DNA of 64,000 bases from Flavobacterium aquaticum (GTDB taxonomy: Bacteria; Bacteroidota; Bacteroidia; Flavobacteriales; Flavobacteriaceae). How positions within the stretch are numbered: the stretch's first letter is position 1; each line of letters begins with the position of its first letter. The stretch lies in NCBI RefSeq assembly GCF_003259835.1, contig NZ_QLMI01000008.1:62001-126000 (forward strand). The letters are read 5' to 3'. The notes below the pieces were generated by a model. The model was not told the DNA's origin, did no database searches, and saw only the letters and a list, made by a program, of their open reading frames with translations. Positions 1-7,307 of this stretch are shown here, one piece after another. Both the position numbers and the translations under genes were made by a program.

Positions 1-1
1 C

Positions 2-256
2 AAAACTAAAATCCACAAAATTTACGTGTTACCCGAAACACAAGGAACAGGTTTAGGCAGACAGTTTTTTGAATTGGTAAAAGATAAAGCCATAGAAAAC
101 AACCAAAATGCCATTTTCTTAAACGTAAACAAATACAATAACGCCATACATTTTTATATGAAACTAGGCTTTACAAAAGTAAAAGACGAAGTAATTGATA
201 TTGGAAATGGTTACGTAATGGATGATTATGTGATGGAGATTGATATGGTACAATAA
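2..256 (+). CDS. GNAT family N-acetyltransferase, 5'-truncated by the window edge
   Basis: The reading frame is open from base 2, so only the C-terminal ~84 residues are present. It holds the acetyl-CoA binding motif A (YVLPETQGTGLGRQF, the R/Q-x-x-G-x-G/A signature), followed by the usual helix and the strand NAIFLNVNKYNNAIHFYMKL, where the asparagine and tyrosine typical of motif B are visible. The GTG at 26 is an internal valine, not a start. It should transfer an acetyl group from acetyl-CoA to an amine in the cytoplasm; the substrate cannot be told. The family call is secure because motif A and the terminal GF-x-K strand are both intact. Confidence 0.85.
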   Translation, partial: KTKIHKIYVLPETQGTGLGRQFFELVKDKAIENNQNAIFLNVNKYNNAIHFYMKLGFTKVKDEVIDIGNGYVMDDYVMEIDMVQ

Positions 257-332
257 GATTATAATTTCCTCGTTATGTTTTTTGTATAACTTATCTTACT
301 GTTTTTGTAATGGTAATCAAACAGCAATAAAT

Positions 333-2483
333 TTGAAAAATATCACAATAGTACTTTGTAGTTTATTTAGTCTAGTATTATCAGCACAAGAATTCAATCC
401 AAAAACAATAAATCTTTTACAAAATCCTGAAATTACAGATTTTAGTTTTTTAAAAGAAGAATTGAAAGATGTTAAAGTGGTTATGCTTGGAGAAAATACG
501 CATTTTGATGGAAATGTATTTGAAATGAAAACCAAAATCGTTCAATATTTGTATCAAGAAATGGGTTTTACTACTATCGCATTTGAATCTGGAATTTATG
601 ATGTGTGGAAAGCTCAAAAAAGTATTAGTGAAGGGCAAAATGTAAAGGAAGCACTTTCAAATTCTTTGTTTTCTATTTGGGCAAAAAGAAACGAATTTCA
701 AAGTTTTATCAATTTTTATGATGCGAATAAGAAAAATTTGAAAATTTTCGGTTTTGATTATCAGATTACGGGTAATAATGGAAATGTATTATTAGCTAAA
801 GATTTATTCGAATATGCAAAAAAAATCAATCATAAAATAAAATTTAAACAAGAAGATTTTGAGTTGCTTTTAGAATCAGTGACTAATTCTGGTATGTTTG
901 ATGAAGAAGATATTTCTTATGAGCAATTTAAAATCGAATTATCCTCTTTTAAAAACAAAATTAGTTTGCAAAAAGATTCTGAAGAAAAGTTTTATTGGAA
1001 TCAAACTGTAAAGAGTCTTTTAGAGTTAGGTCATGACGCTTTTGTAAAAGAAGAGATTTTAAGCACTTTCAACACTACTTCATACGACAATATTCGCGAC
1101 AAGCAAATGGCGGATAATTTAATAGCTTACTTAAGACAAAATCCAGAAGCTAAGATAATTTGTTGGGGAGCCAACGCACATTTCGTAAATAATATGAGTT
1201 CAATCAATGAGCCTATATTAAAAGAATTTGTACCAATGGGTTCTTATATTAAAAAAGAACTTAAGAACAAAGTGTACAGTTTAGCTTCGGTAACAGCTGA
1301 AGATTCTATATTTCTTCAAAATAAATGGCATCAAACACCAATTAAAAAGCACTCATTTGAGTATTTCTTTAAAGAAACAAAGACTTCACCACATGTTTTC
1401 ATTTCTTCAAATCAAAGTGAAATGCAAATTTTAGCTTGGAACCGACTTTTTAGTCCAATTACTTTTGTGGAAAGTAAGTTAAATGAGTTACACGATGGTT
1501 ATCTCTATTTTAGAAGCGTTACACCTTCCACTATAATAGATTCAGATGAAGAGAATAAAGTTTTTAAAACTAAAGATATACATACGGTCAATCTATCAGA
1601 GCCTAAAGATGATGAACTTAAGAAAACAGATTTAAACGAAGTTGTCATTTACGGAAAAAGAACAGCTTATCAGGTAATGAAAAACGTTATTGAGTCTTTG
1701 GAAAAAAATTATCCTGATAATCCATTTAGTTCATCGATGAAAACGAATATACAAGCCAAAATTTCAACTATTACTTATCTTGATTTTGTTTTTATTGCCG
1801 AACAATATGATTTAGGTTACGTCAATCATATCAACAGAAGTACCAAAAATATAAAAGAGTTAAGATGGAATAAGAAAAGCGATTTTCTGTCGGAAAGTTT
1901 AAGAGAATATCATGGTTTGATGTACAATTGTCCAATAAAATATGCTCCTTTTTTGAAAAAAGGAAAGTTTAAGAAATTTATTTTTCAAATTGAAGAAACT
2001 AAGATATTCAACAATGAAGAAGTCTTTGTGATTCATTTTTCATCGCCAAGAAATCATTCCACTTTTACCAGACGTGTTTTCTTAAGTGACTATTCAGGAT
2101 ATTTGTACGTGAATAAAAAAGATTTTGCAATTGTAAAGATTTTCGAAAATTGGTCAGTAACCGAATTCCCAGAACAGTTTAGAGAAGGATTTAATCTTAA
2201 AAATTCGTTATCAAAATACACTTCAAAAGAATATAAAAACGAATCGATACTTACCGATTTTACAAAGATTGGTGAGTACTATTTCATTACAAAATCTAAA
2301 AGTATTTTATCTGGAAATGTTTATAACAATACATCTGATAAAGATGAATTTGAAATTATAGTAAATTCAAATTGGAATAATTTTAACATTCAAAATCCTA
2401 TTCAAATAAAAAATAAAGAGGAAGAACATTCGTTTGAAAAAGTAAAATATAATGCTGGTTTTTGGAATGATTTTAAGTTTTAA
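333..2483 (+). CDS. Exported erythromycin-esterase-like protein with a C-terminal Bacteroidota surface-protein domain
   Basis: The frame is open from TTG 240, but TTG 333 begins a clean type I signal peptide (KNITIVLCSLFSLVLSAQ), so I start there; the result is 716 aa. Residues ~25-350 match the erythromycin esterase (EreA/EreB) fold: LGENTH supplies Glu54 and His57, FESG supplies Glu85 and WGANAH supplies His283, corresponding to the four catalytic-site residues known in that family. Residues ~450-716 resemble the C-terminal half of Bacteroidota carboxypeptidase-regulatory-like surface proteins (NYPDNPF, ending YNAGFWNDFKF). It is predicted to be periplasmic or surface-exposed. Most members of this superfamily are not resistance enzymes, so an ester- or lactone-hydrolase role with unknown substrate is the safest reading. 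The start codon is uncertain. Confidence 0.72.
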   Translation: MKNITIVLCSLFSLVLSAQEFNPKTINLLQNPEITDFSFLKEELKDVKVVMLGENTHFDGNVFEMKTKIVQYLYQEMGFTTIAFESGIYDVWKAQKSISEGQNVKEALSNSLFSIWAKRNEFQSFINFYDANKKNLKIFGFDYQITGNNGNVLLAKDLFEYAKKINHKIKFKQEDFELLLESVTNSGMFDEEDISYEQFKIELSSFKNKISLQKDSEEKFYWNQTVKSLLELGHDAFVKEEILSTFNTTSYDNIRDKQMADNLIAYLRQNPEAKIICWGANAHFVNNMSSINEPILKEFVPMGSYIKKELKNKVYSLASVTAEDSIFLQNKWHQTPIKKHSFEYFFKETKTSPHVFISSNQSEMQILAWNRLFSPITFVESKLNELHDGYLYFRSVTPSTIIDSDEENKVFKTKDIHTVNLSEPKDDELKKTDLNEVVIYGKRTAYQVMKNVIESLEKNYPDNPFSSSMKTNIQAKISTITYLDFVFIAEQYDLGYVNHINRSTKNIKELRWNKKSDFLSESLREYHGLMYNCPIKYAPFLKKGKFKKFIFQIEETKIFNNEEVFVIHFSSPRNHSTFTRRVFLSDYSGYLYVNKKDFAIVKIFENWSVTEFPEQFREGFNLKNSLSKYTSKEYKNESILTDFTKIGEYYFITKSKSILSGNVYNNTSDKDEFEIIVNSNWNNFNIQNPIQIKNKEEEHSFEKVKYNAGFWNDFKF

Positions 2484-2486
2484 AAA

Positions 2487-3275
2487 CTATCGATTCCTCT
2501 CACCATAATTCCTTTTCCCAGTAAACTTACCTTTATTACTTGGTAAACTTGCTTCTTCGGTTTTGCTAGAAGGTTCTATTAATCTATTTAATTCAGTTAT
2601 TTCAGCATCGGTTAAGTTTCGGTATTTGCCTTCTTGTATGTCTAAGGAAATGTTGATGATACGAGTACGTTTTAAAGCCGTTACTTCGTAATCTAAATAT
2701 TCACACATTCTACGAATTTGTCTATTCAAACCTTGCGTTAAAATAATTCGGAAAACGTATTTGCTAATTTGTTCTACTTTACATTTCTTGGTAATCGTTT
2801 CCAAAATCGGAATTCCGTTTGCCATTCGGTCAATAAATCGGTCGGTAATAGGTTTGTTTACGGTTACGATGTATTCTTTTTCGTGGTTGTTTCTCGCACG
2901 AAGTATCTTGTTTACAATATCGCCATCATTCGTCATGAAAATCAAACCTTCACTGGCCTTATCTAAACGACCAATAGGAAAAATACGCTCTGGATAATTG
3001 ATGTAATCTACAATATTGTCACGCACGCTTAAATTAGTCGTGCATTCAATGCCAACAGGTTTGTAAAACGCTAAATAAATTGGTTTCTCGTTTTTCTGTT
3101 GTACCAATTCACCATTCACACGAACTTCATCATCAGGCGCAACTTTAGTGCCCATTTCCGGAATCTTTCCGTTAATAGTCACTCTTCCTTGCTCAATCAA
3201 ACGATCGGCCTCTCTACGAGAACAATAGCCAGTTTCTGATAAAAATTTATTAATTCGTGTTGTATTTTCTTCCAT
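2487..3275 (-). CDS. rluF: 23S rRNA pseudouridine synthase, RluF type
   Basis: 262 aa. Residues 6-60 are an S4 RNA-binding domain ([20 protein letters not shown]). The catalytic motif [12 protein letters not shown] places the nucleophilic aspartate at ~105. The following stretch with NNHEKEY, the VTKKCKV motif and [11 protein letters not shown] is very close to RluF, which makes pseudouridine 2604 in 23S rRNA, rather than to RsuA or RluB. The C-terminal tail is basic ([14 protein letters not shown]), as is common for RNA-modifying enzymes in this phylum. It converges with the esterase-like gene with only 3 bp between them, so the two share a termination region. RluF against RluB/E is my inference from the motif set. 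Confidence 0.85.
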   Translation of the reverse strand: MEENTTRINKFLSETGYCSRREADRLIEQGRVTINGKIPEMGTKVAPDDEVRVNGELVQQKNEKPIYLAFYKPVGIECTTNLSVRDNIVDYINYPERIFPIGRLDKASEGLIFMTNDGDIVNKILRARNNHEKEYIVTVNKPITDRFIDRMANGIPILETITKKCKVEQISKYVFRIILTQGLNRQIRRMCEYLDYEVTALKRTRIINISLDIQEGKYRNLTDAEITELNRLIEPSSKTEEASLPSNKGKFTGKRNYGERNR

Positions 3276-3295
3276 GATGCAAAGATAAGTTTTTT

Positions 3296-3329
3296 TAGTG
3301 ATTAGTGAATAGTGATAAGTAATTAGTGG
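3296..3329. repeat. Imperfect short tandem repeat (AGTGATTAGTGAATAGTGAT type)
   Basis: A run of degenerate AGTGA/ATTAGTG units sits between rluF and the next element. It is low-complexity intergenic DNA of the kind seen in several other gaps of this window. No promoter or coding signal overlaps it. Confidence 0.5.
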
Positions 3330-3367
3330 ATTTGGTTATGTTACACAAAATTTCATTACAAGTTTTT

Positions 3368-3445
3368 AAAAAAGTAAAACGTCTCAGTGTATCTCTTTCA
3401 ACACAATCAAAATCAAAAAAAACTCTGTGAATCTCTGTGTAATAA
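3368..3445 (+). repeat. Interspersed repeat A, copy 1 (78 bp)
   Basis: The first 18 nt (AAAAAAGTAAAACGTCTC) and last 24 nt (3422-3445) match the reverse complement of 21080-21097 and 21020-21043 exactly; the middle is diverged. Both copies are 78 bp long and lie in intergenic DNA in opposite orientation. Confidence 0.85.
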
Positions 3446-3449
3446 GAAC

Positions 3450-3478
3450 AAAAAAAGCCCTTTTAAAAAAAGGACTTT
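3450..3478 (-). terminator. Rho-independent terminator of the zinc-ribbon-like gene
   Basis: Read on the minus strand, AAAGTCCTTTT pairs with AAAAGGGCTTT (one G-T wobble) around a short loop and is followed by a run of T. It lies 24 bp after the stop codon of the gene at 3502-4281. Confidence 0.7.
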
Positions 3479-3501
3479 CATTTATTTGGAAAAGGATTCA
3501 A

Positions 3502-4281
3502 TTAGATGCTAGCAAATAATTTTTCCATTTTTTCTTTTTCTTCGTCAGCTAAAACACCGTCTACTAAAATTCTTCCACTGTGCTCATCTGTAATGATTTT
3601 TTTGCGAGCTGCAATTTCCATTTGCGTTTGTGGTGGAATGGTAAAGAATGAACCAGCAGAAGCACCACGCTCAATAGAAACAACCGCTAAACCGTTTCTT
3701 ACGCTATTTCTAATTCTGTCGTAAGCAGCAATTAAACGCTCTTCAATTTGACCTCTTAATTCTTCTGATTTTGCTGATAAGAAGTTTTCTTCTTTTTCAG
3801 TTTCAGCCATAATATCGCTTAATTCCGCTTTTTTATGTTTTAAGTGCGTTTGTTTTCCGTCTAATTTTTCTTTAGTTTGAGCTACTACTTCTTTTTTGTG
3901 CTCAATAGAAGCTTTCATTTCTTTAATGTGTTTTTCAGCCAATTGAATTTCCAATTCCTGAAACTCCACTTCTTTAGTTAAAGAGTTGAATTCTCTATTG
4001 TTACGAACGTTTTTTTGTTGCTCTAAATATTTTTTAATCGCAGCTTTGTGCTCGTCGATAGCGTTTTTCTTTTCTTTGATTTGATCGTCAATAGTCTCTA
4101 AATCACTTTTTAGTTTCTCTAAACGAGTAGAAAGTCCCGCTACTTCATCTTCTAAATCTTCTACTTCAAGAGGCAATTCTCCTCTTACATTTCTTATTTC
4201 GTCTATTTTAGAATCAACTAGTTGTAAAGCATAAAGGGCTCTTAACTTATCTTCTACACTTAGCTCTTTGATTGTTGCCAT
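3502..4281 (-). CDS. Coiled-coil protein of the C4-type zinc-ribbon family with degenerate zinc site
   Basis: 259 aa. Residues ~25-185 are almost pure coiled coil (long heptads of E, K, L and I); the C-terminal ~60 residues align with the zinc-ribbon family that follows such coiled coils (VSIERGASAGSFFTIPPQ, then ITDEHSGRILVD). In typical members the two knuckles carry CxxC pairs; here these positions read A-S-A-G-S and D-E-H-S-G and the protein has no cysteine at all, so it cannot bind zinc in the usual way. The function of the family is not settled; a nucleic-acid or trafficking role has been proposed. It sits 2 bp downstream of the Nif3 family gene on the same strand, so the two are very likely one operon. 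Confidence 0.8.
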   Translation of the reverse strand: MATIKELSVEDKLRALYALQLVDSKIDEIRNVRGELPLEVEDLEDEVAGLSTRLEKLKSDLETIDDQIKEKKNAIDEHKAAIKKYLEQQKNVRNNREFNSLTKEVEFQELEIQLAEKHIKEMKASIEHKKEVVAQTKEKLDGKQTHLKHKKAELSDIMAETEKEENFLSAKSEELRGQIEERLIAAYDRIRNSVRNGLAVVSIERGASAGSFFTIPPQTQMEIAARKKIITDEHSGRILVDGVLADEEKEKMEKLFASI

Positions 4282-4283
4282 AT

Positions 4284-5399
4284 TTAAAAGTACTTAACTG
4301 GATTTGTATTTTCTTCTGATAAAATAATTCCGCATTGCAGCGAATTTGGTGCAAAATTAGTGATTTTTTCTTTAAGAAAATCAACAATATAATTTTTTGT
4401 AAATCTTTCGCTTTCAAAATGTCCAATATCGGCCAAAAGTAACTGATTTTCAGCTTCATAGAATTGGTGATATTTTATGTCGGCCGTAAGATAAGCATCT
4501 GCTCCTGAAGCAATTGCATTTTTAATGGCAAAACTTCCACTTCCGCCCAAAACGGCTACTTTTTTTATTGATTTTCCTGTAAAAGCCGAATGACGAATAC
4601 CTCCACATTGCAATTTCTCCTTTACCAATTGTAAAAACTCGGTTTCCGAAAGTGGATTTTCGAACTCACCAACGCGTCCCAAACCAATATTTTGATGCTT
4701 GTTTTCCAATTGATAAATTTCGTAAGCCACTTCTTCATATACGTGATTTTTGAATAAAGCCTTCAAGATTTTTCCTTGTAAATGCTTTTCAAACGTCATT
4801 TCAATTTTAATTTCTTCGTTTTCTACAAATTCAAAGCGTTCTCCAATTTGCGGATTCGAATTCTCATTTCCCATATAGGTTCCAATTCCTTTCGAACTAA
4901 AACTGCAATCTTCATAATTTCCAATGGTTCCAGCTCCAGCGTCAAATAACGCATTTCGCAATTTTTCAACGTTTTCTGGAATCGTATAAGTAACTAATTT
5001 TTGAATGTAATTTTCTTTCGGAATTAAAACTTTGGAATGTTTCAAACCTAAAACATCACAGAAAATTTTATTCACCCCTTTTTGATGATTGTCCAAAGCG
5101 GTATGAACAGCATAAATCGCAATATCATTTTTTATCGCTTTCAAAATCGCACGTTCCACATAATTTTTTCCAGTAATTTTCTTAATTCCCGAAAACAAAA
5201 TAGGATGGAAGCAAACAACCAAATTACATTTTTTTGAAATCGCTTCATCAATCACTGATTCCAATGCATCATGACAAACTAAAACGCCATCAATTTCCTG
5301 ATTTGGATTTCCAACTAAAAGTCCAACATTGTCAAAATCTTCGGCATAACCCAGTGGTGCCATTTCTTCAAGAATAGAAAGTATATCGGAAAGTTTCAT
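4284..5399 (-). CDS. Nif3-like dinuclear metal centre protein (GTP cyclohydrolase 1 type 2 homologue)
   Basis: 371 aa from the ATG at 5399, chosen because MKLSDILSILEEMAPL is the normal family N-terminus; an in-frame extension to 5429 adds ten unlikely residues. Metal ligands are visible as CFHPILF and HTALDN in the N-terminal half and LLADIGHFESE near the C-terminus. The middle (~130-240) is the inserted CutA/PII-like domain found in the long bacterial form. Members are hexameric ring proteins with two metals per subunit; the substrate is debated. The gene precedes the degenerate zinc-ribbon gene by 2 bp, an arrangement common in Bacteroidota. Confidence 0.88.
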   Translation of the reverse strand: MKLSDILSILEEMAPLGYAEDFDNVGLLVGNPNQEIDGVLVCHDALESVIDEAISKKCNLVVCFHPILFSGIKKITGKNYVERAILKAIKNDIAIYAVHTALDNHQKGVNKIFCDVLGLKHSKVLIPKENYIQKLVTYTIPENVEKLRNALFDAGAGTIGNYEDCSFSSKGIGTYMGNENSNPQIGERFEFVENEEIKIEMTFEKHLQGKILKALFKNHVYEEVAYEIYQLENKHQNIGLGRVGEFENPLSETEFLQLVKEKLQCGGIRHSAFTGKSIKKVAVLGGSGSFAIKNAIASGADAYLTADIKYHQFYEAENQLLLADIGHFESERFTKNYIVDFLKEKITNFAPNSLQCGIILSEENTNPVKYF

Positions 5400-5509
5400 G
5401 ATGTTTGATTTTACTAAATGATTACACAAATTAACGAAATACCCGTTAGAAATGAAATGATAAAGGACATAAACTTTAATATAAAGATAATTTATTATAC
5501 TTTCGTAAT

Positions 5510-6523
5510 ATGATTTTGTTACGAAAAATACTTTTCCCTTTAGCCTTTTTGTATTGGCTTATTACGTTTATCCGAAATTGGCTTTACGACAAAGGCATTT
5601 TCAAAAGTTATTCCTTTAATGTTCCAATAATTGCTGTTGGAAATTTAAGCGTTGGTGGAACAGGGAAAACACCTCAAATCGAATATTTAATCCGATTACT
5701 TTCTGATAAATATAAAGTCGCGGTTCTGAGTCGCGGTTACAAGCGTACGACCGAAGGTTTTATTTTAGCTGAAGAAAACGCAACTGCGAGTTCAATAGGA
5801 GATGAACCTTTTCAGTTTTATTCGAAATTTCCAAATATTCAAGTGGCAGTTGATGCCAATCGTAAAAACGGAATTGAAAATTTATTACAACTTTCAAACA
5901 AACCTGATGTTATTTTACTAGACGACGCTTTTCAGCACAGAAAAGTAAAAGCAGGATTTTACATTTTACTCACAGCGTACGACGATTTGTTTTGTGATGA
6001 CTATATTTTACCTTTCGGGAATTTACGCGAACCGTCTTCAGGAAAGAAACGTGCCGATATGATAATTGTCACAAAATGTCCGAACGATTTGTCCGAAATT
6101 GCACAGCAGAAAATCAGAGAAAAGTTAAAAGTTAAGCAACAAGTTTTCTTTACAACCATTCAATACGATGATTATGTTTTTGGAAATGATAGTCAATTAT
6201 TAGTTTCCCAAATTCAATCAGAAAGTAAAGTTTTGGTTGCCGGAATTGCAAAACCTAAATTATTCTTCGATTTTCTAAAAAGTGAAAAGGATGATTCTTT
6301 GGTATTTCCAGATCATCATCATTTTTCGAGACAAGATTGTGAGCAAATTTTGGCTAAAGCCAACGGAAGAAAAATAATTACAACAGAAAAAGATTTTGTT
6401 CGTTTAAACGGATTATTGCCAAAATCGCAATTGTTCTATTTACCAATAAAATCTACTTTTTTAAATACAAATATTGATAAAACGATAGAAGATTATGTGG
6501 GAAAAGGTTCAAGAAACAGTTAG
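5510..6523 (+). CDS. lpxK: Tetraacyldisaccharide 4'-kinase
   Basis: 337 aa. LpxK phosphorylates the 4' position of the lipid A disaccharide at the inner face of the cytoplasmic membrane. A hydrophobic N-terminal anchor (residues ~5-22) is followed by the P-loop VGNLSVGGTGKTP at 43-54 and the family motif LLDDAFQHRKV (~140). Length matches the family. Its last 29 bp overlap the start of punA, so the two should be co-transcribed and translationally coupled, although they share no pathway. A near-consensus -7 element lies only 4 bp before the ATG, so the true promoter is unclear. Confidence 0.95.
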   Translation: MILLRKILFPLAFLYWLITFIRNWLYDKGIFKSYSFNVPIIAVGNLSVGGTGKTPQIEYLIRLLSDKYKVAVLSRGYKRTTEGFILAEENATASSIGDEPFQFYSKFPNIQVAVDANRKNGIENLLQLSNKPDVILLDDAFQHRKVKAGFYILLTAYDDLFCDDYILPFGNLREPSSGKKRADMIIVTKCPNDLSEIAQQKIREKLKVKQQVFFTTIQYDDYVFGNDSQLLVSQIQSESKVLVAGIAKPKLFFDFLKSEKDDSLVFPDHHHFSRQDCEQILAKANGRKIITTEKDFVRLNGLLPKSQLFYLPIKSTFLNTNIDKTIEDYVGKGSRNS

Positions 6524-7307
6524 TTATATTAAAAACAAAACCAATTTCACACCAGAATACGGCGTGATTTTAGGTTCAGGATTAGGCGGATTTACAGCGG
6601 ATATTACTATAGAACATACATTGCCTTATTCAGAAATTCCAAATTTTCCAGTTTCAACGGTGCAAGGCCATCAAGGAGCTTTGGTTTTTGGAACGATTCA
6701 AGGAAAAAAGGTTGTGGCTATGCAAGGACGTTTTCATTTTTATGAAGGCTATGATATGAAGCAAGTAACGTTTCCAGTTCGTGTAATGAAATATTTAGGA
6801 GTTGAAAGATTAATTGTTTCCAATGCTTCAGGAGGTGTTAATCCTGAATATGTTGTTGGAGATGTTGTGGTGATTACCGATCATATTAATATGATGCCTG
6901 AACATCCATTACGAGGTCATAACGATGAACGTTTTGGACCAAGATTCGTAAATATGAGCGAGCCTTATTCTAAAGCTATGATTGAGAAAGCATTTGAATT
7001 GGCTGAGGATTTAAATATTTATCTTAAAACAGGAATTTATTTAGGATTACAAGGTCCAACCTTTGAAACCCTTGCTGAATATAAAATGGTAAAAGCCTTA
7101 GGAGCCGATTGTGTTGGAATGTCAACTGTTCCAGAAGTCATTGTTGCGCGTCACATGAATATGGAATGTTTTGGTGTTTCTGTAATTACCGATATGGGTG
7201 ATGAGGAAAATATCGAAGAAGTAAACCATGAAGAAGTCTTACAAGCGGCTCAAAAAGCAGAACCTCATGTAAGAAACTTAATTAAGAATTTGATTGCTCA
7301 GTACTAG
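6495..7307 (+). CDS. punA: Purine-nucleoside phosphorylase, trimeric type
   Basis: 270 aa. Phosphorolyses purine nucleosides to free base and ribose 1-phosphate in purine salvage. The phosphate-binding GSGLGGF is at 27-33; TVQGHQG, QGRFHFYEGY, SNASGGVN, GPTFET and the base-contacting SVITDMGDEEN are all present, as in human-type trimeric PNP. It starts inside lpxK (29 bp overlap) and its 3' end overlaps the convergent histidine kinase gene by 26 bp, so both ends of this gene are shared coding DNA. Confidence 0.95.
   Translation: MWEKVQETVSYIKNKTNFTPEYGVILGSGLGGFTADITIEHTLPYSEIPNFPVSTVQGHQGALVFGTIQGKKVVAMQGRFHFYEGYDMKQVTFPVRVMKYLGVERLIVSNASGGVNPEYVVGDVVVITDHINMMPEHPLRGHNDERFGPRFVNMSEPYSKAMIEKAFELAEDLNIYLKTGIYLGLQGPTFETLAEYKMVKALGADCVGMSTVPEVIVARHMNMECFGVSVITDMGDEENIEEVNHEEVLQAAQKAEPHVRNLIKNLIAQY

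Noticed and set aside
240..332. 31-codon N-terminal extension of the erythromycin-esterase-like gene from TTG 240
   Set aside because: It would overlap the upstream acetyltransferase gene and place a Cys/Tyr-rich stretch before a normal signal peptide that begins at TTG 333.
333..2483. Reading of the erythromycin-esterase-like gene as a macrolide resistance gene
   Set aside because: Only catalytic-site residues match; the protein is exported and carries another domain, and most of this superfamily is not linked to resistance.
5498..5505. TACTTTCG as a promoter -7 box for lpxK
   Set aside because: It is 4 bp before the ATG, so transcription would start inside or at the start codon, and it has one mismatch to the consensus.
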